A stretch of 64,000 bases of DNA, taken from Bradymonas sp963697525. GTDB lineage: Bacteria; Myxococcota_A; Bradymonadia; Bradymonadales; Bradymonadaceae. Positions 50,723-58,693 of the stretch are shown here, piece by piece. The notes under the pieces are model-generated. The model made no database searches. It was not told the origin of the DNA and saw nothing but the letters and a program-made list of their open reading frames with translations. A program made the translations under genes and the position numbers. How positions within the stretch are numbered: position 1 is the first letter of the stretch; each line of letters starts with the position of its first letter. Location of the stretch: the NCBI GenBank assembly GCA_963697525.1, contig OY969087.1, positions 3,162,001 to 3,226,000 on the forward strand. The letters are read 5' to 3'.

Positions 50723-52315
50723 ATGACCGAGAACAACGCGCAGCAGGTTCATGTAGACGCCGGCAGCACCATCCTGGTGACCGGGGCGGCGGGCGGGGTA
50801 GGGCGCCACGTGGTGCGCCAGGCGCTCGACGCGGGCCTGAAGGTGCGCGCCGTCGACCGGGTCCGGGCCGTCGACGCCCACATGCACGGGCTATTCGACC
50901 CCCAACAGGACGTCGACTGGCGATTTGCGGAGCTGTCGGCCGCCGACCTGGACGCGCTGGTCGACGGCTGCGCGGCGGTGGTCCATACCGCCGCCTGGGT
51001 CAGCCTCTCGGAGAGCTACGCCGAGCTCGCCGGGGTCAACGTCGAGCTGGTCGACGAGCTGTATCGGGCCTGCCAGCGCCACGAGGTGGGCCACATGGTC
51101 CATTTTAGCTGTGGCGACGTCTACCTGCCCCAGGCGGGCCTGCGCGCCGAAGACGACGTGCTCGCGGCCAGCAACGCCTACGAGCAGACCAAGATCGACA
51201 GCGAGAAGGTCTTCGCCGCCCAGCCGACGACAACCCACTGGACGGTGCTGCGCCCGGCGCTGATCTACGGGCCGCACTGCTCGAAGATGGGGGCGAGTAT
51301 CACCACGTTGCCCCCGCTGTTGCGCGGGTTTATGCCCTACCTGCCGGGGGTCACCGGTGGGCCACGCACCAACTGGTGTTATGTGGAGGATGCTGCTAGC
51401 GCCGTGCTCGCCGTGCTGGCCAATCCCCAGGCCTACGAGCGCACCCTCAACGTCGCCGACGACACCCCGCTGGGCTTCGGGGAGGTGGTCACCTCCATCA
51501 CCGAGGCCTACGGGCTGGAGGTCGGCCCGCTGGTGCCCTTTCCCAACACCACGCTGTGGACGGCGCTGTCGCCGCTCATCGACCACGATTGGATCTTCGA
51601 CCTGTCGCGCCAACTGCTGCGCGGTCTGTGGAGCCGACTGCAGCACCAACAAGATCTGCAAAGTCCGCTGCGCCCGCGGGTGGACCGAAACGCGCTGTTC
51701 TATGTCGAAAAGGACAATATCCTTGGGGCCGACGCGCTCAAGGAGCTCGGCTGGCAGGCCAAATACACCGACTTTCGCCAGGGCATCGTCGAGACGGTGC
51801 GCTGGTATCAGGAGCATGGCTGGGCGCCGCGCTTCGACACCGAGACGCGCGTGCGCCTCAATGACGAGAAGCAAAACGTCGGGTTTTGCTACAAGGAGGT
51901 CCTCGAGGGGCGTTGGAGGCGCGCCGGGGGCGGCCAGGAGGGCCGGGCCCGGCTGGTGCTGCGTGCCGACTTCGCCAACGTCGGACGACTGGCGCGCGAC
52001 CTCGAGGGCAATATCGACGGGCATGTCACGCTCGAGGGGCTGGCCGACCGCGCCCCCGTGCGCGGCACGGTGCGCGTGCGCCTGTTGTCCGAGGACGGCA
52101 TCCACTACGAGATGGGCTTCGACGCCGCCGACGGCCGGCCCCACCGCATGGCGTTGACGCGCGCGTTCGACGTGCTCCACCCGGTCGATTCGCTGACCGA
52201 GGTGGCCGGTCAGCTCACCGACGGCCAGGGCGAGGTCGCCGGCGACGTCCACCTGAGCTTCGAGCTGCGCTCACAATTGGTCCCCACCCTCGCCAGCGTG
52301 CGCATCGTCCACTGA
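50723..52315 (+). CDS. NAD(P)-dependent epimerase/dehydratase with C-terminal extension
   Basis: 530 aa; ATG at 50723, ribosome site weak. Residues ~10-350 are an extended SDR: Rossmann loop VTGAAGGVGRHV, VHTAAWVSLSESYAELAGVNVELVDEL, Ser and Tyr-x3-Lys site (HFSCGDVYLP and YEQTKIDSEK), and the 3-beta-HSD-like ending. The last ~150 residues (LVLRADFANVGRLARDLEGNIDGHVTLEGLADRAPVRGTVRVRLL) are a predicted beta domain not part of the SDR fold. Substrate unknown. KamA-family gene starts 1 nt after the stop, so they form an operon. Confidence 0.8.
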   Translation: MTENNAQQVHVDAGSTILVTGAAGGVGRHVVRQALDAGLKVRAVDRVRAVDAHMHGLFDPQQDVDWRFAELSAADLDALVDGCAAVVHTAAWVSLSESYAELAGVNVELVDELYRACQRHEVGHMVHFSCGDVYLPQAGLRAEDDVLAASNAYEQTKIDSEKVFAAQPTTTHWTVLRPALIYGPHCSKMGASITTLPPLLRGFMPYLPGVTGGPRTNWCYVEDAASAVLAVLANPQAYERTLNVADDTPLGFGEVVTSITEAYGLEVGPLVPFPNTTLWTALSPLIDHDWIFDLSRQLLRGLWSRLQHQQDLQSPLRPRVDRNALFYVEKDNILGADALKELGWQAKYTDFRQGIVETVRWYQEHGWAPRFDTETRVRLNDEKQNVGFCYKEVLEGRWRRAGGGQEGRARLVLRADFANVGRLARDLEGNIDGHVTLEGLADRAPVRGTVRVRLLSEDGIHYEMGFDAADGRPHRMALTRAFDVLHPVDSLTEVAGQLTDGQGEVAGDVHLSFELRSQLVPTLASVRIVH

Positions 52316-52316
52316 T

Positions 52317-53450
52317 ATGACCTCGACCTACGAGTTGCGACCGGCCCTGTGGGAGTCAGCGACCCGCGCGCAGTGGGACGACTGGCATTGGCAGCAGCAA
52401 AACCGCGTGCGCACCCTCGACCAGCTCGCCGAAATTGTCGAACTCACCGCCGAGGAACGCGCGGCGTTTGCCCAGAGTTGCGGGGCGTTCCGCGTGGCCA
52501 TTACCCCCCACTATGCCGCGTTGATGGACCCGCAGGACCCGCGGTGTCCGATTCGCCAGCAGGCCGTTCCCCAGCTCGGCGAGCTCGCCGAGTACGACTT
52601 CGAGCTCGACGATCCCCTGGCCGAAGAGGCGCATATGCCGGTGGCCGGCATCACCCATCGCTACCCCGACCGGGTGCTGTTTTATGTCAGCCACAATTGT
52701 CCGGTGTACTGCCGCCACTGCACCCGCAAGCGCAAGGTCTCCGATCCCAGCACGGCGGCCTCGCGCGCCCAGATCGAGGCGGGGCTCGCCTATATCCGGC
52801 GCACCGAGAAGGTGCGCGACGTGCTCGTCTCCGGCGGCGACCCGTTGACACTCAGTGACGAGCGGCTCGCCGAGATCTTGCGGGCGCTTCGCGCCATCGA
52901 CCACGTCGAGGTCATCCGCCTGGGCACACGCAACCCGGTCACGCTGCCTCAGCGGGTGACCGACGAGCTGTGTGACAGGCTCGCCAGCGTCGCGCCGATC
53001 TACGTGCACACCCACTTCAATCATCCGCGCGAGCTGGGAACAGACGCGCAGGCGGCCTTGCAGCGGCTGGTGCGTGCCGGATGCGTGCTGGGAAACCAGA
53101 TGGTGCTGCTCAAGGGCGTCAACGACGACCCCGACACCGTCATGGCGCTCAACCGCAAGCTGCTCCAATGCGGCTGCCGGCCCTACTACATCCTCCAATG
53201 TGACATGGCCCGCGGCATCACCCATTTTCGCACGCCCTTGCGCACGGGGCTGGCGATCATGGACCACCTGCGCGGGCGCATTGGTGGGATGGGCGTGCCC
53301 GATTTCGTCGTCGATCTGCCCGGCGGCGGCGGCAAAGTCGAGCTGGTGCCCGACTACCGGGTGTCGCAGCGCGAAGGACGCCATGGGGAGATCGTCTCGT
53401 TTCGCAACTGGGCCGGCGACATCTTCGACTTCGTCGACGTGGATGAATAA
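52317..53450 (+). CDS. KamA-family radical SAM aminomutase
   Basis: 377 aa. Radical SAM cluster CPVYCRHCTRKRK (CxxxCxxC), preceded by RYPDRVLFYVSHN as in lysine 2,3-aminomutases; VLVSGGDPLTL is the SAM-binding GGE-like motif, and the PLP lysine is in DLPGGGGKVEL. Clostridial KamA (416 aa) converts lysine to beta-lysine; the EF-P modifying paralogue EpmB is ~340 aa. The CxxxCxxC sequence (CRHCTRKRK) fits KamA better than EpmB, but substrate is not certain. No beta-lysine acetyltransferase is present nearby. Confidence 0.85.
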   Translation: MTSTYELRPALWESATRAQWDDWHWQQQNRVRTLDQLAEIVELTAEERAAFAQSCGAFRVAITPHYAALMDPQDPRCPIRQQAVPQLGELAEYDFELDDPLAEEAHMPVAGITHRYPDRVLFYVSHNCPVYCRHCTRKRKVSDPSTAASRAQIEAGLAYIRRTEKVRDVLVSGGDPLTLSDERLAEILRALRAIDHVEVIRLGTRNPVTLPQRVTDELCDRLASVAPIYVHTHFNHPRELGTDAQAALQRLVRAGCVLGNQMVLLKGVNDDPDTVMALNRKLLQCGCRPYYILQCDMARGITHFRTPLRTGLAIMDHLRGRIGGMGVPDFVVDLPGGGGKVELVPDYRVSQREGRHGEIVSFRNWAGDIFDFVDVDE

Positions 53451-53778
53451 CTATTCGAACAACGTCGATCGCGCACAACCTCCTGTACTGTGAAAACATT
53501 TCGGGGCCGCTGAAGAATCTGCGACATTATTGCCCGACCGATCGCGTCGCGAGGAGGTTCTAGGGGCCGGTGGGCCATGGCATGGTCATTGCTTCTTCCG
53601 AGAGCGGGAGCAAACGGACGAGTTGTGGCGCTTGGTTTCGTTTGAAATCAAAGCAGCACTTCGTTAGGATGAATGAAAGTGTTCCCAGTTATCGTCCGTT
53701 GCGGCGGATTTCGTTCGATCAAATGGCACCAGCCGGCCTGTGCGTTCCTTTCGGCGGTGCCTAGGCCAGGGGATGGCA
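53451..53778 (+). other. Leader of cassette A
   Basis: 328 bp between the KamA-family stop and the first lipoprotein. Contains the sigma54 site at 53578 and an untranslated leader of about 175 nt. I see no coding frame and no known riboswitch core (checked for GEMM-type motifs). Confidence 0.6.
53578..53593 (+). promoter_or_regulatory. Predicted sigma54 promoter, cassette A
   Basis: TGGCATG-GTCA-TTGCT, with GG (53579-53580) and GC (53591-53592) separated by exactly 10 nt, matching TGGCACG-N4-TTGCW at 11 of 12 positions. The lipoprotein ATG is 188 nt past the -12 GC. Confidence 0.72.
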
Positions 53779-55008
53779 ATGCGCAGGAAGTGGATACTGA
53801 GCACGGTGATTTTGGCGACGATCGGCGCGTTTTCCGCCGGCTGCGGATCGGATAAGTCGCCGCCCCCCAACAGCATCTCCCTGAGCAATAACGGCAACCA
53901 TGTCGACGTGGGGGACACGTCCACGCCGGACGTGGCCGACGCGGGCAGCGACGCCGCCGACGGCGGGCTGGACGCGGCGATGGACACCGCCGGCGATGCT
54001 GCGGACGTGCCGGGCGACGCGGCCGACACCGCGGCGCCGGATGGGGGAAGTTGCCCGGGCACGCCGTGCCCCGGCGACAAGACGTGCGTGGGCGGAAGCT
54101 GCGTCGACGTCACCCCTCAGACCGAGTGCAGCGCCGCCGAGGACCTGGGCACGCTCAGCGTGGGAAGCACGCTGACGGCGTCGGGGTCGCTGGTCGACGC
54201 CACCGACGCCATGCAGGCCTCCTGTGGCGACTCCAACTCGGGCGGCGAGAAGGTCTTTCACTTCCAGACGGCCGACGACAGCCGGATCAATTACAAACCC
54301 ACCTGGGCGGGAAACTTCGCCGGGGTGGTCGACTTCCGCACCACCTGCGACGACGCGTCCACGGCGCTGGCGTGCGCCGGCGACCAATCGGCCATCGGCT
54401 TCGTGCCCGCGGGCACCGACGTGTACATGGTCGTGGAAATGGCCCAGGGCGTCGCCGGCAACTTCACCGTCGACCTGACCGCCAGCGCCCAGAGCTGTCA
54501 GCCCGGCGATCGCACCTGCTCGTCGGGGCAGGTGGAGGTGTGCAACGCCGGAAGTCCCAACGACACCTATGGCTGCGCCGATGCGTGTTCGTCGTCGGGC
54601 GACACCTGCACCGGCGATGTGTGCGCCGACGCGATCACGGTGAGCCAGACGCAGACCTTCACCGGGGATCTGGAAGCCTACGCCAGCCAATTCGACTTCG
54701 ACGGGGCCGCCGGTTGCACGAACGCCGGGGGGACGAATATCCCCACGCCGGGCGCCGACATCGTCTTCAAGCTGCCCAACCTGACCACCTCGGATACGGT
54801 GACCATCGACGCGCAGACCAACGACACGAACCTCAACCGGATCTTCGTGCTCAAGGATGCCTGCACCCAGCCCTACGCCTGCGAGCAGGTCGGTGGGGCC
54901 AGCGAGAAGTTCGACTTCACCCCCAGCGCCGACGGCACCTACTACGTGGTCATCGACAAGTCGACGAGTTCCGGTGGCCAGTTCAACTACAGCTTCACGT
55001 TTCACTAA
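53779..55008 (+). CDS. Cassette A lipoprotein, uninterrupted frame
   Basis: 409 aa; ATG at 53779 with AGGGG 6 nt upstream. Signal MRRKWILSTVILATIGAFSAGC (lipobox SAGC), Asp/Ala/Thr-rich linker (~45-90), then a Cys cluster CPGTPCPGDKTCVGGSCV (EGF-like). Two beta-type domains follow: PPC-like domain 1 (~115-245) and domain 2 (ADAITVSQTQTFTGDLEAY...DGTYYVVIDKSTSSGGQFNYSFTFH). Domain 2 resembles the second domain of the B and C copies. Likely outer-membrane lipoprotein with a binding role. Not matched to a named family. Confidence 0.8.
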   Translation: MRRKWILSTVILATIGAFSAGCGSDKSPPPNSISLSNNGNHVDVGDTSTPDVADAGSDAADGGLDAAMDTAGDAADVPGDAADTAAPDGGSCPGTPCPGDKTCVGGSCVDVTPQTECSAAEDLGTLSVGSTLTASGSLVDATDAMQASCGDSNSGGEKVFHFQTADDSRINYKPTWAGNFAGVVDFRTTCDDASTALACAGDQSAIGFVPAGTDVYMVVEMAQGVAGNFTVDLTASAQSCQPGDRTCSSGQVEVCNAGSPNDTYGCADACSSSGDTCTGDVCADAITVSQTQTFTGDLEAYASQFDFDGAAGCTNAGGTNIPTPGADIVFKLPNLTTSDTVTIDAQTNDTNLNRIFVLKDACTQPYACEQVGGASEKFDFTPSADGTYYVVIDKSTSSGGQFNYSFTFH

Positions 55009-55055
55009 AGCCGCGCTGCATGATGAGTGATGGATACCCTCGATGCCTCCGAGAA

Positions 55056-57017
55056 ATGGTCATGGCGATATTGCGACAGAAGTTGGTCACGGCGTGTGTA
55101 GCGGTCCTCGCGGGCGGGGTGGTGACGGCCATCGCCACGCCGGCCAGCGCGGTGTGGAAGTACTCCGACCCGTCGGGCAATACGTGCAACCCCGACGTGG
55201 GCTCGGACGTGACCACGCTGCCGCCGCCGCGGGCGTTGATTATGCTCGACCGAAGTGGGTCGATGAACTTCAGTGTGGACACGAGCTGTGGCAGCAACGA
55301 TTGCGGCGCCCCGTACCGTTGGCCAACGGCGGTCAACGCGATCGACGCGCTCACCCAGGACCTGACGGCGCCCGATCCGGATACCGTCGAATTTGGCCTG
55401 GGACTGTTCACGACCAAGGCCGTGTTCGACTCCACCTTGGATATCAGCGAGCCGGTGCCAGGGGGGCCAAACAATCACGATCCCATCATGAACGTGCTCA
55501 ACAACACCGGCCCGCAGGGGCTGACGCCGATGGCTCAGGCCATTGATGCGATGAAGACAAGCTCGACGATCCAGAACGCGCCGGGGGCGGCGGTGGGCGT
55601 TTTGGTGACCGATGGCGAGCCGCAGATGACTTATCCGCAGACGGATGCCCAGGCTCAGAGCCTACGCGACCAGGCTGTTCAGTCCGCCTGTGGACATCGC
55701 GCCGTCGCGCCGATGTACGTGATCGGTTTTGGGGGAGACACCGACACCGATTTCAACAACGTGTTGGCCGCCGCCGGGGGCACGGGCAGTTGCACCGGCG
55801 GGGATCCCTGCGCGGCGGGGACCAACCAGTACGACGCCAGTGCGTGGACGGGCAACTGCACCGGCGCCTTCCAAGCCACCGACCAGCAGGGGCTGATCAA
55901 CGCCTTTTCGTCGATCTCTTCGCAGATCTCGTGCACCTATCCCATCAGCGCGTTTACCTCGTCGAGCACCCAGCCGTGGGACGATCCCAACCAGGGATGC
56001 GCCAACAACTATTACGAGTGCATCAATATCAGCCTGGGCGGCACCACCCGGGTCTACAATATCAGCGATCCCAACCAGACCCACGTCGGTTGGGAGTTTA
56101 CCTCCTCGACCCACGATACGATTCGCCTGCTCAACACCGACGGGGGCGCCGACCAGGACTATTGCGCCAAGATCCAATCGGGCGACGGTTCGGTCATCAA
56201 CCCGTCGGGCAACGACGTTTCCATCAAGCTGGCGTGCATGTGCCAGCAACCCACCGGCAACTCCTGCTCCGACACCGACTTCTGCTACAACGATCCCGCC
56301 GGGTCGAATTGCGGCAACCTGCCCGGCGCCTGCGACTGCCCGGTGGGCACCTGGTCGTGCCAGCAGGGCATCGACGCCTGCCAGCAAGACGTGCCCTGCG
56401 GCCAGGCGCTGGTCGACGATGGCACCAGCGACTGCACGGCCGGCCAAGGGGTGTGCCAGCAGACCGGCTCGTTCCAGTGCACCGGCGGGCCCAACGGCGA
56501 CGGGCAGGGCGGTACGCTGGCCTGCTCGGTCAGCGGCGACCCCAGCCAGGCCACCGACGAGGTGTGCGACGGCAAGGATGACAACTGCAATGGCGTGGTC
56601 GATGACATCGGCAGCGGCGTCTACTGCCATGTCGACGCCGGTCTGGACGCCAACGCGATCGCCAGCGAGACCAACCGCTGCAAGATCGGCATCGCCTCGT
56701 GCGGCTCCGACGGCACGCTCGATTGTCAGCCCCTGAGCCCCATGCCCGAGGTGTGCAACGGCATCGACGACGACTGCGACGGTCACGTCGACAACCTGAG
56801 CACCAGCCGCGACTATCTGTCGAGCGAGGGCATGAGCTATCCCACCCTCGAGAGCCACGGCGCCCAATTCGCCGGCGCCTCCTGCTACGACCGCGACCTG
56901 TGCATGTGCACCAACGGCCACGACACCATCGAGGGCGCCGACTTCGCCAGCTACCTCGACGCCTGGGCCAAAGATCCCTCCGCGCCCAACCCCGTCTGCT
57001 CGTGCGGCGGCAACTGA
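55056..57017 (+). CDS. Cassette A von Willebrand A / MopE-motif secreted protein
   Basis: 653 aa from the ATG at 55056; an ATG two codons downstream is an alternative. Signal peptide ending ATPASA|VWKY. The vWA domain starts right after: MLDRSGSM carries the MIDAS DxSxS, LTPMAQAIDAM the threonine site, and VTDGEP the later Asp. Many Cys pairs follow. Two MopE-type motifs, CDGKDDNCNGVVDD (~56566) and CNGIDDDCDGHVDN (~56757), resemble calcium-binding and surface-protein repeats. It ends in NPVCSCGGN with no visible anchor. Short 18-residue loop after the MIDAS, unlike B and C. Secreted; binding or adhesion is inferred. Confidence 0.85.
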   Translation: MVMAILRQKLVTACVAVLAGGVVTAIATPASAVWKYSDPSGNTCNPDVGSDVTTLPPPRALIMLDRSGSMNFSVDTSCGSNDCGAPYRWPTAVNAIDALTQDLTAPDPDTVEFGLGLFTTKAVFDSTLDISEPVPGGPNNHDPIMNVLNNTGPQGLTPMAQAIDAMKTSSTIQNAPGAAVGVLVTDGEPQMTYPQTDAQAQSLRDQAVQSACGHRAVAPMYVIGFGGDTDTDFNNVLAAAGGTGSCTGGDPCAAGTNQYDASAWTGNCTGAFQATDQQGLINAFSSISSQISCTYPISAFTSSSTQPWDDPNQGCANNYYECINISLGGTTRVYNISDPNQTHVGWEFTSSTHDTIRLLNTDGGADQDYCAKIQSGDGSVINPSGNDVSIKLACMCQQPTGNSCSDTDFCYNDPAGSNCGNLPGACDCPVGTWSCQQGIDACQQDVPCGQALVDDGTSDCTAGQGVCQQTGSFQCTGGPNGDGQGGTLACSVSGDPSQATDEVCDGKDDNCNGVVDDIGSGVYCHVDAGLDANAIASETNRCKIGIASCGSDGTLDCQPLSPMPEVCNGIDDDCDGHVDNLSTSRDYLSSEGMSYPTLESHGAQFAGASCYDRDLCMCTNGHDTIEGADFASYLDAWAKDPSAPNPVCSCGGN

Positions 57018-57044
57018 GCCCAGCGCGATCGTCCCCACCCATGG

Positions 57045-57078
57045 TCGCTGCCTCGCAAAGGGTCGCGAGGCAGCGACT
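57045..57078 (+). terminator. Hairpin at end of cassette A
   Basis: 13-bp perfect stem GTCGCTGCCTCGC/GCGAGGCAGCGAC, loop of 8 nt, 27 nt after the stop. No T-tract follows, so it may be a weak or Rho-assisted terminator. Confidence 0.5.
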
Positions 57079-57174
57079 ATGAAAAAATTTCACATCTAGC
57101 GCACAAGATGCACGCCTGTGGGCAAGTTATGTCTTAGATCCGGCCCCAGAGGGGCTGGCGCAGGGGGCGGGGTG

Positions 57175-57190
57175 TGGCATGTTTTTTGCT
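57175..57190 (+). promoter_or_regulatory. Predicted sigma54 promoter, cassette B
   Basis: TGGCATG-TTTT-TTGCT. GG (57176-57177) and GC (57188-57189) have exactly 10 nt between them. Distance from -12 to the ATG is 192 nt, close to cassette A. Confidence 0.75.
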
Positions 57191-57379
57191 TATTACATAC
57201 TCTGCCACATAACGTTGAGTAATAAAATAGGACTACCGGTTTGAGCCTAGAAGGAAGATCCGTTAGGCTGAAAGTAGAACGTTTCTGAAAAACCACAGTG
57301 GCGGTGTGCTTTCAGTCGCTGGTGCTCGCCGGTGGATGTTCTTTTAGACAAGGCTTTCTTTACAAGCCAGGTGAATGCA

Positions 57380-58631
57380 ATGAGGACGAATCCTAGATGG
57401 GGTATGGCGGTACTCGCCGCCGCCGCCCTGATGATGTTCGGCGGATGCTCCGGCGGGAACAACGGATCCGGCGGAGGCACGACGGTCCTTCCCAGCCCCG
57501 ATACCGGGGGGGGGACGATCGACACCGGCCAGCCCAGCGACGCCGACCATGCGAGCGATGCCGGTCCGAGCGACGACACGGGGCCGACCCAGGACGCCGG
57601 TCCCACCAGCGACGCCACCTCGTCGGACGCCAACACCGGCGCCGATACGGGCAACGCCGACACCTCCACCGGGACCTGCCCGGATACGCCGTGCACGGGA
57701 GGCCAGGTGTGCGTCAACGGCGCCTGTGTCGACCAGACCCCGCAGGCCAAATGCAGCGGGGCGACCGACCTGGGCTCGCTGGCTCCGGGGGCGTCGGTAA
57801 CCGCCTCGGGCACGCTCGCAGGCGCCACCGATGCGCTGGAGGCGGCCTGCAACGACCAGAGCGGCAAGCCCGAGCAGGTCTTTACGTTCACGGTCACCCA
57901 GGACAGCCGGGTGGACTTCGTGACCTCGTTTATGGGCAATTATTCGGCGGTGGTCGACTTCCGCACCACCTGCGACGACGCGACCAGCGCGCTGGGGTGT
58001 CACTCGGGCGATGCGGCGCTGCCGTTTGTGCCGGCGGGGACCCAGGTGTTCATGGTCGTCGAACTCTCGCAGGGCAACGGAGGCCAATTCAGCATCGATC
58101 TGTCGGCGAGCGCGGAGACTTGCCCCTCCGGCCAGCGTAGCTGCACCTCCGGCGAGCTCAAGGTGTGCAGCGGCGGCGGTCAGAAGCCAGAGCTTTGGCT
58201 GTGGCGACACCTGCTCGACGGCGACGGCGTGTGCCGGAAACTCCTGTGGCGACGCCATCCAGGTCACCCAGACCCAGACCTTTACGGGCGACCTGGGGGC
58301 GTATTCGAGCACCTTCGATTTCGACGGCGCGTCGCTGTGCCAGGCGCCCAATGGCTCGAGCATCCCGACGCCGGGGGCCGACGTGGTCTTCGAACTGCCC
58401 AACCTGACCACCAGCGATACGGTCAACATCGACGCGGTGAGCAACGACAATAACCTGAACGCCGTCTTCATCATGAAAGGCGGCTGCGGTCAGCCCCTGC
58501 AGTGCTCGCGGGTGGTCGGTGATCAGAGTGCCTTCGATTTCACGCCGGCCTCCGATGGGACCTACTACGTGGTCATCGACAAGACCACCCAGTCGTCGGG
58601 CCCGTTCTCCTACACCTTCACCTATAAGTAG
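57380..58631 (+). CDS. Cassette B lipoprotein, needs +1 frameshift
   Basis: ATG at 57380. Signal with lipobox FGGC, Asp/Thr/Ala linker, EGF-like cluster CPDTPCTGGQVCVNGACV, then domain 1 (PPC-like). The starting frame continues to a stop at 58453 but turns Arg/His-rich after ~58190. Shifting +1 between 58160 and 58195 joins it to FGCGDTCSTATACAGNSCGD and then the full second domain, ending in TFTYK at 58631 (~416 aa). The same location is affected in cassette C. The lipoprotein of cassette A is the intact control. Confidence 0.75.
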
Positions 58632-58693
58632 GCGGTCGAGCCCTCGAGTCCAATGGCTGATGCTGTGAATGACATGCACTGGGAGCAACGACG

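Larger units (their letters stand above)
57018..57379 (+). other. Leader of cassette B
   Basis: 362 bp. Starts with a hairpin (57045-57078), then a sigma54 site (57175) and an AT-rich leader. Its AGGTG ribosome site lies 8 nt before the ATG, as in cassette C. Confidence 0.55.

Noticed and set aside
53600..53778. c-di-GMP riboswitch in the cassette A leader
   Set aside because: I found no GEMM-type core; the leader has only limited similarity to that of B.
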